Source of the DNA: Gonapodya sp. JEL0774
Taxonomy: Eukaryota > Monoblepharomycota > Monoblepharidomycetes > Monoblepharidales > Gonapodyaceae
Direction: 5' to 3'
Assembly (NCBI GenBank): GCA_027604505.1
Contig: JADIIX010000011.1
Coordinates: 62,001 to 126,000 of the forward strand
Length of the DNA: 64,000 nt
In this document: one piece after another, positions 24,292 through 35,610 of the stretch
Position numbering within the stretch: position 1 is the first letter of the stretch
How the letters are laid out: each line of letters begins with the position of its first letter
Translations under genes and position numbers: made by a program
Notes under the pieces: model-generated
Databases searched by the model: none
Seen by the model: the letters and a program-made list of their open reading frames with translations, nothing else
Told to the model about the DNA's origin: nothing

Positions 24292-26456
24292 ATGACCAAT
24301 ACAGACGGTAGGAAACCAACTTGCATTGAAAAAGCTTCGTGGATTGCAGTCTGATATCGCCTGGAAGCATTCCCCTCACTCTCCGAGGCTGTTGCCGGCC
24401 CCAAGAAGAAGCAACCGAAGCCTAAGTCCATGCCCCTTGTGAGAGAAAAACAAATCTTGGGGGATTGATCGAAGATGATGGGGTGTTTAATCGTTAATCT
24501 GACGGGTGGATTGTGGTTACACAACTAGGGGGAGTTCATGAAGGACACGACCACTGGTGGTGAGTGCTGTAAAAGTCGTGTCCCCCAACTCGAATGTTGA
24601 AAGAGCAAAATTGGTACGAAAGCTAAGCCAATCGCCTCCTGGGCTGACGATCCTATTGAGGATTTGCCGACCGGACGTGAGTTGTGAGACTGCGTTATCA
24701 GCGTATCGTTGTACCCCACTCAACGATCATACACTGGACAGCAACTGGACAGTCGGGCTGTGAGTTGCTCATTTCTATAGGTTGCTTCGGGTAGCGAGAT
24801 TCACTGGTTCCTCGCTCAGACCGGGACGGATCCCGGGGACCCAGCTCGTACGACGGTGGTCGGGACGGGTACGAGGGGGATTCTAGGAGCCAAAGGCCCA
24901 AGCAGCCTGTTCCCAATCGCCCACCCTATACGGCGTACGTTGGCAACCTTCCTTACGAGATTCATGAAGAAGCAATCAAGGAGTTTTTCCAACCATTGAA
25001 AGTGCGTTCATCAACTTGTGAAAGCTAAGCTCACCACCATATAGTTGATATGTTCACACTGCTTTTGACACAAGATTAAGTCTGTGAGGCTGACAAAGGA
25101 CAGGGACACTGGGAAACTGAAAGGATTTGGGTATGTGGAGTTCGAGGATCGTGAATCACTTGAGCAAGCGGTTGCTGATGGGGGCGCGGTGAGTGTGCAA
25201 GGTGTTGTTTGCACCCCAGTAGCTGAGTTTGACACCTTGCATCTTTATTAGGAGCTGGACGGGAGGCGTATTCGAATCGACGTGGCAGAGCGTAAGTGCA
25301 CCGCCTCCTCCTCTTCTCTGAAATACTCAACCGTACCGAATACACGTACGAAACGCCAGCCAAAGACCGGCCTACTGATGACCGCACCACATCAGACTGG
25401 CGATCCAACCGTCCCGAACGGATAGAGAGACGTCCCACCTATGACTACCCTCGCAGGGACGACCACCGTGGTGAACGTGATTTTGGCAGGGATCGAGAGC
25501 ATGGACCAAACAGGGAGGGAGGATTCGGACGGGACTTTGGTAGGGACCGTGCGCCTCAACGGTCCTCGACTATGCCAGGTGTGTGTTCAAAAGCTTCGTT
25601 GCCGCCATTCCAAAGCATGGAAAGTGCGCACGCCACGTTCCTTTTTCGGGGACCAAACGTTCTTCCTCTTTTGATATTCACAGAGCCTGCGACTAGCGAG
25701 AGAAAGAAGCTCGTTCTAGCTCCGCGAACGTCGCAACCCACTTCACCAAACTCTCCCGAAGCCCCCGCCGTCACCACTGCTGCTCCGGTCGCGCCTGCTA
25801 AGAAAAAATCAGATCCCTTTGGGGGCGCCCGTCCTGTAGACGTGTCAGAGATTGAACGAAAAGCCGAGGAGCGTCTCAAACTCAGGGAAGAAGAATTAAG
25901 GAAGAAATCTGAGGAAGAGAAGCGGAAGAGGGAGGAAGAGGAGGCCGCGAAAAAGAAGGACTTGGCCGCAAAAGATGCAGCAGCTGCCCCGGTTGCACAC
26001 GAGGCCAGACTAGCTGCAGCGGCGGGGTCATGGAGGGCGAGGGAAGGCAATGGTCCCCCTGCCAGACGTGAGGCTCCTTTTGGAGGCGAGAGACATGTTG
26101 GTGCAGGGCGAGGTGGTGGTTCCGGTCGCGGCGGAAGCTTCGGCCGAGGCGATGGAGGTTTTGGGAGGGGAGGGGGTGGTGGCGGTGACCACGGACCGAA
26201 GCGTGACGCGCCACACGGTGGTCCTCCCAGGAACGAAGGAGGTGCGTGGCGTGGAGCCGGTGGTGCGGTAGCCAAGGCTATCAAGCCTGAGGGTGAGGGT
26301 GAGGAGAAAGTTGTCGCGTCGAACAAGTACGATTTGCTTCACGTGAGTGTTGTTCTTATCATCCCCCTTTTGTCCTGCACGCCTTATGTGATGTTTAGAA
26401 TCTGATCCATCTGTTCTACCCCCCTCTCCCCCCTCCCATAGGATGGGGACGAGTAA
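24292..26456 (+). CDS. Translation initiation factor eIF4B
   Basis: RNA-binding factor that stimulates the eIF4A helicase during mRNA recruitment. A 471-aa protein from ten exons: 24292-24307, 24368-24438, 24529-24559, 24623-24676, 24799-25001, 25081-25188, 25252-25291, 25360-25578, 25684-26342 and 26442-26456. The N-terminus has AFPSLSEAVAGPKKK and the family's SWADD box. An RRM follows (about residues 97-175) with RNP2 AYVGNLPY and RNP1 KGFGYVEF. Next is a DR/RG-rich region, then SDPFGGARPVDVSEIERKA, the repeat unit that defines fungal eIF4B. The tail holds a KEEE coiled segment and an RGG-like glycine-rich region (about 26090-26250). Frame is kept at every junction. The acceptor at 24798 was preferred because the AG four bases earlier breaks frame. 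Confidence 0.9.
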
Positions 26457-26469
26457 AAGCGTTTTTGTG

Positions 26470-27126
26470 CTAACTAGCAGAGTACTCGGACAGTGTATTC
26501 TCAATTTTAGCTAGTACAGGCCAGACCTTGGAAAAGCAACAGATAAAGTCCTTTTGAGATGTGAAGCTGGAGCAATCGCGCATGGAAAGATCAAGGCTCA
26601 CTTTGTACACGACTCTGCCCGTGACTAACCCTAAAGGAACGGCACCGTACGTACGGGAGTCTGTGGAATTACTGAGGTTGTCGCCTTGGAGCCATACGTG
26701 GCCTTCAGGGACCTTTCCGTCCGGGCCCAGAGGGCGTGTCAGCATGGATGGCGTGGCTTCGCCAGATGTGAACCCACCTCGACATATGTGCGGTTTTGCA
26801 GTGTTGGATCAACGCAAACAATGTCGTTGGGCTGTGATTAGGGTGACAATTTACCATATCTTAACTGGGAAGAAATCGACTGAAAATTGACGTACCATGC
26901 CCAAAACTCGTTTGCAAATCGCGCGTTTCGGATTTGTGGGTGAAGTGCAAACAACAACATCACCGACGGCTATTGTGCCACGTCGCGGAGAGATTTTTTC
27001 GACAACGACAAAATCGTTGGTGACGTTCAGGGTGGGAAGCATGGAAGGTCCCAACGCCTGAAGGAGAACGGGGAGGGTAAAGATACCACGTCCATGCAAA
27101 GGAAGCAAGGCACGAATACTCGCCAT
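26470..27126 (-). CDS. IMP1: Mitochondrial inner membrane protease subunit 1
   Basis: Type I signal peptidase family protease that removes sorting signals on the intermembrane-space side of the inner membrane. A 150-aa protein from four exons: 26896-27126, 26778-26831, 26602-26712 and 26470-26526, every exon a whole number of codons. Near the N-terminus is a short hydrophobic segment and the catalytic serine box GPSMLPT. The catalytic lysine lies in [10 protein letters not shown]. Next come [12 protein letters not shown] and [15 protein letters not shown]. The GPSMLPT and NSTDSR forms fit Imp1 rather than Imp2. The C-terminal exon completes VVYKVWP, the family ending. Length is normal. Confidence 0.92.
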
Positions 27127-27385
27127 TGTCACCTCCGCGACATTTTGTTGGAATAAGGTGGCGATGAGACATCTTAAAGACAGCGAGTTGAGATGAGGTG
27201 GAACATGTGTCGAGGAGGGAGAGGTCAAAGTTCAAGAAGGCAAAACGCACCCCTGAATCGTCCACGATGCGATAGAAAGAGCGGGTCTCCAGATTCTCGC
27301 GAATCTGCCATTGGACATGAATTGGGTTTCAAGGAAACAAATTTGAATACAAAATTTAGCCTTCTCAGAACTGATCGCCTCATCG
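27127..27385. promoter_or_regulatory. Divergent promoter region, IMP1 and unknown gene
   Basis: 259 nt between two divergent start codons. No core promoter motif is recognisable. Confidence 0.35.
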
Positions 27386-28086
27386 ATGGACGAGACATTC
27401 CCTCTCATCCGCTCTCTCGCTGCGGGAGCTCTACTCGACACTGCACCCGCGGCCTGGCTCTCCTGCTCGTCCGACTTTGCTGGGAAACGGTACGTCCCAA
27501 CTCTTCAGCCTAGGACGACACCCTCTTAACCGTTGAAACTCTGATTAAGGCGATGCGCGTGGCCGCTTCCTCGACGATTGTACGTTCAAAATCTCTCTTT
27601 TTCTCGATTGTGGTACCACTGCACCCGCTTACGATGTTGCCTGTTTCAGCACCGACGTTCAACCAACCCTGGCAGACCCTCCGACTGACGAACTCCCACC
27701 TCAAGACACCTGGGTGCAGGAAACTCTAGATAGCGTACTGATAACATCCAGTTCTAAAGATGATTCGTCTGAACTTGAGCGCGACGCCGTGCAAACCGCG
27801 AGCGAGACTATGGTGCGGCGGACGTTGGAAACGTTTTGGAAACTGCGGTGTGCACCGGGACTAGACAGGTTGGTCAAGAGAGTGCCGCAAGGGCGCGCTA
27901 TATGCAGGTTGTGCTTTACATTCTCGAACGCGCTTTACCTCTCCATGCCCCAGAGACATGCGAAGAGACGATTTGGTCGGCTGGGAAAGCCTGATTGGGC
28001 TGCTCGAGTGCAATGATACTGTCAGACGACGTATAAGGCGTAGATTAAAGCGACTAGAACGTCTCCATCGAGTGATATCGATTTAG
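27386..28086 (+). CDS. Unrecognised 174-aa protein
   Basis: I do not recognise this protein. Four exons (27386-27489, 27550-27579, 27650-27907, 27954-28086) join in frame to 174 aa. The N-terminus MDETFPLIRSLAAGALL is mildly hydrophobic. The middle is acidic (DPPTDELPPQDTWVQETL). The C-terminus is amphipathic and basic (DDLVGWESLIGLLE, then RRRIRRRLKRLERLH). The last intron (27908-27953) would be only 46 nt. If it is retained, the frame ends at 28016 with a different tail. Exon 2 is only 30 nt. It is divergent from IMP1 and stops 65 nt before the PP2C start. The gene itself is fairly likely, but its exact ends are not certain. Confidence 0.5.
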
Positions 28087-28151
28087 AAGTTGTGACTAAA
28101 AATACTTGCTACTGGATAGTATAACCTGCCAAAACAATTCATATCTCCCAA

Positions 28152-29886
28152 ATGGCTTCACTGTCCGAATCTCTCACCACTCCCCCCACTTCCACCACAC
28201 TGGACTTTGATGATGACACCACTGTGCTTAGCGCGCCTCCCGCAGATCCCCCTGCAGCCCCGGACGCCGCCGACACGGACCAGATGTCTGACGCGGTCGC
28301 GGGCGAGGATGGGGAAGACGAACAGATCAAAAGAGCAGGATTTGAAGTGGGATTCGCCGAGGATAGGAACAAGAGGTGCAGGAGGACGATGGAGGTGAGT
28401 TATGTCGTCAGACATTCACGCGCCGCCGGGGGCGATTGTTAGCTTCCTGGCGATTCACGATCAGAGATGGCCTCGTAGGATGCCCACGCTTTTCATTACA
28501 ACTTTTCTGGCGTGGATGGAGACGGATTTTTTGCTATATACGATGGTCACGCGGGGAAAGCCGCTGCAGATTGGTGCGGGAACAACTTACACGGGGTGAG
28601 CGCGAGAGATCGCATAGAATGACCCCCAAGTGAAGAAAAAAACGTGATTTCGTGTAGGTGCTGGCCAACGTGTTGGCAGAGAATCCCTCCATGCCTGTCC
28701 CGCAAGCACTCCATAAAACCTTCCTCCTCACAGACGAGCGGTTGGTGGGTTCCAAGTTTGACAATTTTTTGGGGGCATATCTCCTTTTCATGATCTTGAT
28801 TGGCTTGAAATGACACATGAATGTCTCCCAGGCTGAACGAAAGGGCCTCCACTCGGGATGTACGGCAGTAGTCTCCCTCCTCCGAACGGAAACACGACCG
28901 ACAAAGGACGGAGGAACCTCCAAAAAGGTAAATATCGTTGGTGCTTTTTGTTTTCCTCTCTCAGGTCCTATTAACGTATCCGCCGGTGACTACGGTGACG
29001 GTGTTTTGACTTCATGACATCAGAGGGTGCTCTACACCGCAAATGTAGGAGACGCCCGAGTAGTTCTGTGTAGAGGGGGAAGAGCGATCCGGCTGACCTA
29101 TGACCACAAGGGTGAGTGCTGCGTGTTTTGTGGGCTGAAAAAGTATCGGGGCGGAGCAGCTCATGTCTGCGCCTACGTTTGAACCAGGCTCCGACCCAAC
29201 AGAGCAAGGCCGGATAGCAGACTGTGGTGGCTTCGTGATGAATAATCGAGTCAACGGTGAGCGCGGAAATTTGAACTCAAATGGGCGCTCTTTTTGAGTC
29301 GTTCGTCGTTCCACAACGTCGTCCTCTCCCACATCACATCACACCCGTACCCACTCACCCCATCCCTGTCCCACGCGCTTTACCACGCTCTCAAGGCATT
29401 CTTGCCGTCACCCGTTCCCTGGGTGACCTGTCGATGAAGGACCTCATCACGGGTGCGCCGTTCACGACCGAGGTGGAGCTCGTGGACGAGGACGAGTTTT
29501 TCATCTTGGCGTGCGATGGGGTGAGTTTTGGTGGGGATGGGGGGGCGGGGGGGCGGGGGGGGGGGCGACTGACTGGTTGCGGTGGTGGTTGTGGGTGTGG
29601 GGACGGGAGTGGTTGGGGGAGCAACCCACGATTGAGCGCCGTCGTCTCGTTCTCCCACTCAAACCACGTGTCCCCTCCCTCACACCCTCCACCCTTTCCC
29701 CTCCCACCCATCTTCTCCGTCCCCCCCGCTGCTCAGGTCTGGGACGTGTGCACCGACGACAATGCGTGCCGGTTGATCCGGTCGATACCGAGCCCGCAGG
29801 ACGCGGCCGACATGTTGTTGCAGCACGCGCTGGAGAATTGGAGTACGGATAATTTGAGCGTGGTGGTGGTCCGGGTGAGGAAGTGA
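28152..29886 (+). CDS. PP2C protein phosphatase (Ptc1-like)
   Basis: Metal-dependent Ser/Thr phosphatase of 324 aa in eight exons: 28152-28394, 28479-28595, 28658-28744, 28832-28927, 29024-29111, 29188-29256, 29396-29520 and 29737-29886. After an acidic, low-complexity N-terminus (about 65 residues), all PP2C motifs appear in order: [26 protein letters not shown] (metal ligand Asp-Gly), [54 protein letters not shown] and [11 protein letters not shown]. Yeast Ptc1 dampens MAP-kinase pathways, and this one may act similarly (inference). The last intron is strongly G-rich (see findings). All phases agree. Confidence 0.94.
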
Positions 29887-30324
29887 GGGGGGTGAGGGGG
29901 CAGGGGAGGGGGGAGATGAGAAGTGGGTTCTGATTCGGTGTGTGGGGCGGGAGATGTGCGCTGGGGTCGCGGGCGGTGGACAGGGGGAGGTCTTCGTGGG
30001 ATACCCAGTCACAAAAACGACGGCAAGAGCATGGTGGATCTCGTCATATACCGTGGTAGATCCGTGATGTGACTTCCCCCTATCGCGTAGGCACAGCATT
30101 TTTTACAATGAATTTTCTGCTCGATGTTTCACGTGGAATGGAATAGTATTGTTCGCTCGATCGATACCGGGGTCCACTTCTGGGTGGTCGCTGGGGTACA
30201 ATGTATTGGTCATATCAACGAAGGTTATCGACTTAGAAATATCGCCTGAAACCCGCTCTGATATTCCACACCGGTTGTAAATTACGTCCGGTTTGGGTCG
30301 TTTTCGGCAGTGATTATCAGCCAA
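29887..30324. other. Intergenic stretch, no gene seen
   Basis: 438 nt between the phosphatase and the ankyrin/SH3 gene. The first 100 nt after the stop are G-rich. No coding or RNA signal is visible. Confidence 0.45.
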
Positions 30325-31853
30325 ATGCCCCTAGACTTGGACCATCGGTTGATCGACGCGGTCGATTCTGGAGCAGTCGATGAAGCTCGACGTCTTCTCA
30401 TCCTGGGAGCAAGCCCTTCTGCTCGGAAAAGAGTCACTCTGCGAATTCGAGTTGCAGAAAATCGTGGCGTAGAGACAAAATCTGACACGATCGAAGGTGA
30501 AAACGCCATGGCACTCGCCATTGTTCACCGACACGTGGATGTTGTAGAGCAGCTTCTGCAGCATGGTGCAGATCCGAATACTGAGATGTAATGGAAGATC
30601 CCTAATTGGGGCCTCGCGGTGAAGACCTGGACTCCGAACGAACATTTCCGAACGCGTTGACACTCGCAGTATCCTGAGGTGTAAAGTCAACGTGGTGGAA
30701 TGGAACCGTCCACGACCAATCAACCGTGAAGAGCAACCTCAAAACCAGCAATCTTGGCGAGCAACTTACTGTCCAGAATCCCAAAATCGTCCACGATGTG
30801 AGGAATTACTTTCATCTTCGTCCTCAGCTGGACAACGTGACGATGTTGCTCCTGAATGGCGCGACCGTGACTGATCGTGAGATGGAAGCAGCGAAGGCAT
30901 TCCCCGATAAACGATTTGCGGAGCTAGTTGCAGAGCACAGAAGGAGTTCTCCTTCTACGTCTACCCCAAGCGCATTGTCACTCCACCGTTCGTGGTCTTC
31001 CGAATGGGTTCACTTGTCCAGCCCTCGGTCTATGGACACCATGATCGATCAAGTCAATCAGGGACTCACATCACCAGCTTTAGCAACCGAATCGCAGGCC
31101 GCCTCCGCCTTTGCGAAGGGAAGCACAACGAAGCTTCAAAAGATCATCGAAGAGCTTCAAGCGAAGAATGCCGCACTGGAGTCCGGTATCAGTAAGCGAG
31201 ACAGGTATATTTGGACTGCTTTCGCAAAGCACAGAATAATTTGTCTCCGCTGACAGATCAATTTTAGTCGCATATCCCGAGCTTGAGGGTCGCATATCCG
31301 AGCTTGAGGCTCAAATAATCAACGACGCGTCAATTCCCACTGAGAATGTCACCATAAACGCCAAAAAGCGGAAGCTGAATCCGCCCCATTCCCCACCAAG
31401 TGCGCATTCCACGCTGTTGGACCGGCACCAGGTCTTTCGCGGCGCTGAAACATCACACCTTTCGCCACGGGACCTCGAGTATGTCCGTGTCGAAGCACTC
31501 ATGCAAGTGGTGGCCAATTTTCTTCCGCAGCGTTCGGATGAACTGCAACTATCTTGTGGTGATCATGTTTTTGTGAATGTGTCGTTCTCCGATGGATGGG
31601 GCTCTGTGAGTGCAAGCATCACGGACGAAGCTACTTTACGTGGTATTGCATGAACAATCGTTCTCATTTGTGCTCTTGTTCTGACTGTCAGGGTATGAAC
31701 ATGCGCACCAATGCTTCGGGAGTGTTTCCACTTTCGCATTTATCCCCGAACCAGATGTGTCCACCGGGGAGCACTCTTCCAAAGATTTCGTCCACTGATT
31801 CAGCACCACTACTACAGTCCAGCGTAGGTCAAACTCTCTGCATACACATCTGA
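30325..31853 (+). CDS. Ankyrin, coiled-coil and SH3 domain protein
   Basis: A multi-exon gene with three recognisable parts. The first exon has ankyrin-like repeats: DHRLIDAVDSGAVDEARRLL, then ALAIVHRHVDVVEQLLQHGADPN. A second piece, PNALTLAV near 30650 and LDNVTMLLLNGA near 30830, continues the ankyrin pattern, but the joins between 30590 and 30760 are not resolved. A coiled coil follows (TKLQKIIEELQAKNAALE near 31120-31190, ELEGRISELEAQI near 31280). The C-terminus is an SH3 domain: NFLPQRSDELQLSCGD, VNVSFSDGWGSG, then SGVFPLSHL, joined across the intron starting at 31605. Likely a cortical or signalling adaptor, which is inference. ATG 30325 is the first in the frame. The stop at 31853 is the one in the SH3 frame. 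Confidence 0.68.
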
Positions 31854-33534
31854 CCGTCGATACCACAATCAGCAAAACCTTGGAGTGTAGGCCCTACCTG
31901 TACCTGGCACAATGATGCCGGAATTCGAGGGTTACCAAACTCGCCAGACGGATTTCCAGACACCCGTGAAGATGGAAGAAAATTGATGCCACCAATATGA
32001 CCTGATTGTGGAACGTACTTTGATCTGTTCATCTGTCGGATCAGGCGGGGCTGGATGCTTGGGGGTTTCAGTGTCATGGAATATGGATCACGTGTATTTA
32101 TCGCTCCATCTGATTGGAGATGATCTCAAAATTCCGTTGAGTTCATCTTAATGGTGATGCAGAATCGGAATGTATCTAGTTCAGCAGCAGGTATACGTAT
32201 CGCCGTCAGAATAGGGTGTCCAACTGCTTGTTTTTATAGAAGTGTAACAAATATGTACGTGCTAGTGAGCTGAAGTTGCTGGCTGCCCTGTGAACGTTTC
32301 GTGCAACGTACTTCCTTTGAGTTTCTCTTGGACTTCTGATACTGCTACACAAAGGCCCTAGGACTATCCAGCCTGCAAAAGTATTACAGCACTATCGCTT
32401 ATTACTCCTATTATAAGCTCTTGCGTCTGGTTGACACCTCCGAAGCCGCTTTTCAGCCGGCATATACGAGTCGCCGATTAAGATATTCGAACCTCCTAGG
32501 ATAATGTATCACAAACGTAAGAAAGCAATGCCAAATAAAATTTTCATTTCTGTATAATCTCTAGTGATAATTTTCAGCAAGGAGTGGCTCGGAACTCCAC
32601 CCTCCCCGAACTCGACTACTACCCCGGGGGTATATACGTACAATCTTTTCTCTTACACTTTCCGATGCTACAACGCACGACCCGCCGACACTCGGAGGGT
32701 ACAAGAAAGCGTTCATAGCCCCTGTCCCTGCAGTCCGCACCCCGCACCCCGGCCAGACGCCAAACGCAAAACGTCAAACGCCAACCACCAACCGAGGTTC
32801 GAGGTGCGATGCTCGGGCGGTTTCGACACTGGTCGAGTCGGGTCCAGTCCAGGAGATAAGCGGGGACGGAGGAGAGGCAACGAGGGGGCAAATGAGGGTG
32901 GGGTGAGAGCGAGTACGAGATCAAGCCGGGTACAGAGTGGAATTGGATGGATGAGGGCGGTTCGAGGTATGGAGGTTATCGAGTATAAGGTGACGAGTGC
33001 GACGAAGTGACGAGGTGACAAAAGGCGACAAGGCGAGGAGGTGACAAGGTGACAAGGTGAGACGACCCCGGGTGTTTTTCAGAGTTCGCGGTAGTTCTTC
33101 TGTTCGAGCTCGACTCTGTTTAGGGGGGGTTGGGGGTCATCGGGGTTATTGGTGTTGATGGGGTTGTGGAGTTTTGGGGATGGTGGAGGTGTGGGGTGCA
33201 ATGCGTGTGGGACGGGGGGAGGATGCGTTCCAGAGAAAGAGAAACGGGGTGTCAGACAAGATTGAGCACGAGCGCGGTTTGTGTGGAGACGAGATGTTCA
33301 TGCCAGAATAGAGTCTCTAGCCAATGGTTTACACGACCACACGGTTCACATGGCCAAAACTGCACATGACCACGAATCCACATGGGCCTCGGGGGCATTG
33401 GTCGCCCATCTCGCTGCCGCTCGGGGCCATACGTAGAGCAATCTCGCTGACGCTCGAATGGGACTCGCCTGGTTCTCGTTGCCGCTTGGGAGGTGCTCGC
33501 CTGGCCCTCTCGCTGTCGCTCGTAGCCCACCAAC
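31854..33534. other. 1.7-kb gene-free stretch with short repeats
   Basis: I find no convincing gene here. The 148-codon open frame around 32564-33010 has low-complexity composition and no family match. A degenerate tandem of GACAAGGTGA units lies at about 33003-33065, and an array of CGCTCG/CTCGCTG-type words at about 33408-33525. Both are described in the findings. Confidence 0.5.
33003..33065 (+). repeat. Degenerate tandem repeat, GACAAGGTGA-like unit
   Basis: About six imperfect copies of a 9-10 nt unit (GACGAGGTGA, GACAAAAGGC, GACAAGGCGA, GACAAGGTGA) follow one another. The last two copies are identical. Confidence 0.7.
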
Positions 33535-33990
33535 TCACCTCTGCTTCAACAAATGCGCGAGTCTGACCCTCTCTCTGAGCACCGCGAGGAAGTACCTGTG
33601 CTTTGCCTCCTTCTTCTTCCTCCGCCGCATATCTGTGGGTTTTTCAAACTCCCTCTGTCTCCTGAGAATCTCTCTTATTTTCGACTCGTTGACGACGGCT
33701 CTGAGCTTGGCGAGGGCCAACATGGGTTGGTCGTTTGTGACGTAGATTGAGCGACCGTAGGAGATGTGGGCGAGGGGAGAGCGTCTTTGGGAGGGAGAAG
33801 AAGGGGTGTTGTATTGGGATAGAGGGGGCAAGGAAGAGAAGAGACGGGAAGGAATGACGTGGGTGGGTGTGGGTGGATGGGTGGGAGTGTGGTTCGGAGT
33901 GGGGAATGGAGGGAGGGACGCGAGTGCGAGTGCAGAAAATGCGTTGCTGATGCTGAGTGGACACGGGATGAGGGAACGCACTGATTGCAT
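33535..33990 (-). CDS. Mitochondrial small-subunit protein bS21m
   Basis: A single-exon gene for a 151-aa bS21-family protein of the mitochondrial ribosome. The conserved part is the C-terminal 75 residues: SIYVTNDQPMLALAKL, then REILRRQREFEKPTDMRRRK, the bS21/MRP21 signature, with a basic tail ending LLKQR. The N-terminal half is Pro/Ser/His-rich with no acidic residues, as expected for a mitochondrial targeting extension. ATG 33990 (MQSVRSLIP) is preferred, and an in-frame ATG at 34056 would add 22 residues. It has no intron, unlike most of its neighbours. Confidence 0.85.
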   Translation of the reverse strand: MQSVRSLIPCPLSISNAFSALALASLPPFPTPNHTPTHPPTPTHVIPSRLFSSLPPLSQYNTPSSPSQRRSPLAHISYGRSIYVTNDQPMLALAKLRAVVNESKIREILRRQREFEKPTDMRRRKKKEAKHRYFLAVLRERVRLAHLLKQR

Positions 33991-34620
33991 CTTGGTCAGA
34001 GTGTGCGGGGGCAGAGGCAAGCAATGGGAACAATCGGGGGTGGGAAGGGTGCACAAACCACTGGCATCTGACGGACACCTTCAGTCTCCAATATCCACCA
34101 TAAAAGCATTCGAACTACCATGATTTATACTCACTGCTGAGTCGCTCGACGTGGGGGAAGGTTCATGTGGTGACTGCCGTCCGCGTTGGAGACTGGGGTG
34201 CTCCAGCATTGTTCCCGATGGCAACGCTGAACTTCTCTTTCGTCTGTCCTGTATCTAAGCCCTCGATTCCACTTCCTCTACCTGTATTTGAATAACTACA
34301 ACAAAGAGTGAAGGTGAAACAACTCTTATTGGCGTGCCCAAGGAGGAACAGGCGAAGTCAGCGAAACCAACTCCAGCGGCGGCTGCACCACGTCAAACAC
34401 TCATATGAGTCCACCGGGAATAGACCTATACATATCGTTTCACTGACGGGGTACAAACTTTTCACTTGCAGACGAAAATGTATTGCTCTCACTAAATATC
34501 CCACACGTGGCTTCCGGTTCGTGAAAATAGATTATGACGTGATAAAGATATGATTCTCAAAATGCAATTCACAAGAACACCACATAATGCAAGAAGCTCC
34601 ATACCCTCTAGCCACCGAGC
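33991..34620. other. Intergenic stretch, no gene seen
   Basis: 630 nt between the bS21m start and the GNAT stop, both on the minus strand. The part near bS21m is G-rich on the plus strand (GGGTGGGTGTGGGTGG-type words lie in the bS21m N-terminal coding part just before it). No coding or RNA signal is recognised. Confidence 0.4.
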
Positions 34621-35610
34621 TCATTTCCCCGCAGATTGTCCGCCCTGCCCCTGTGGCATCCTCAGCATGGGCGTCATACACTCCTCCCCGTACCGCATGA
34701 TCGTCTCCTGCCTCACGAACCCCAACCGTTCATAAAACGGCAAGTTCTTGGTGTTACTGCTCTCCAAATACACCCTCTTGCCCTCCTTGTCCGCCGCAGC
34801 CAGAACCGGCTGCAGCACTTTTCGCCCCAGCCCCTTCCCCTGCTGTCCGCTCCGAGTCCCCAGCTGGTGGAGGTAGTAAAACCCCCTGTAGTGTTCGCGC
34901 CCGCCCACGTTCCGCTTCTTCACCTTCCCGGTCGCCGCGCCCGTGACCACAAAGTACCTCCAAAACGCCGTCGGGTAGGCACACGCTGCGCGGAGGATGA
35001 GCGCCAAGATCCGCCCCGCGGCGCCAACGGTGGGCGGTATGTCGATGTAGTAACCCGGTGGGAACACCGTGGCCACCGATACGACGACCGAGGCCGTGGT
35101 GAGCGGGTGGGACGGGGGCTGGTCCACCACGACCCACACGGCGCCGCGGAGGGAGCGGGTGTAGGAGATCCAGGTGCGCTGGAAGGCGAGCTCGAAAGAG
35201 CGGGTGGGGGGGCCTTGGGCGTACCATGTGTGGAAGGGGTCTGGGGGTGAGAGAGGAGGCGGGGGGAAGGGGGTGAGTGCGGTGCGGGGTGGATGAGTCA
35301 CGGAGTTTCCGTCGTCTGACAGCCGACAGCCGACAGCCGAACCTTCACCCCTTCCCGCCTTCCCTTCCCACACATCTTACCCCTCCCCTCCCCCTCCATC
35401 CCCGCTGCAAACCTCCCTCACCCCGTCACCCGTCCCCCCACAAGGCACAAACTCACCCTCCTTGAACGCGTCAATGAGACATTCCGCCGTACTCTCACAC
35501 AGCGCCTCGTACACCTCGGGATTCTCCTTTCGTATCGAGTGCAGGTCGAGTACCGTCACCGTGTCGGTGGCGGCGATGTTGGTGGTGGGCGCGGGGGGGA
35601 TGGTAGACAT
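34621..35610 (-). CDS. GNAT-family N-acetyltransferase
   Basis: A 257-aa acetyltransferase from two exons (35457-35610 and 34621-35240, phase kept). The acetyl-CoA binding motif is clear in the C-terminal third: YYLHQLGTRSGQQGKGLG, the GNAT Q-x-x-G-x-G loop, followed by LQPVLAAADKEGKRVYLESS and NLPFYERLGF, all classic for the fold. The N-terminus has a helix, ALCESTAECLIDAF, followed by FHTWY. It resembles fungal stand-alone GNAT proteins of unknown substrate. Nothing here names the target. It is GC-rich, with C/G-ending codons favoured. Confidence 0.85.

Noticed and set aside
25556-26326. 256-codon minus-strand open frame
   Set aside because: Antisense shadow of eIF4B with Pro/Ser-rich composition mirroring Gly/Lys-rich coding sequence.
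32564-33010. Plus-strand 148-codon frame
   Set aside because: Composition is low-complexity and it leads into a minisatellite; no recognisable domain.
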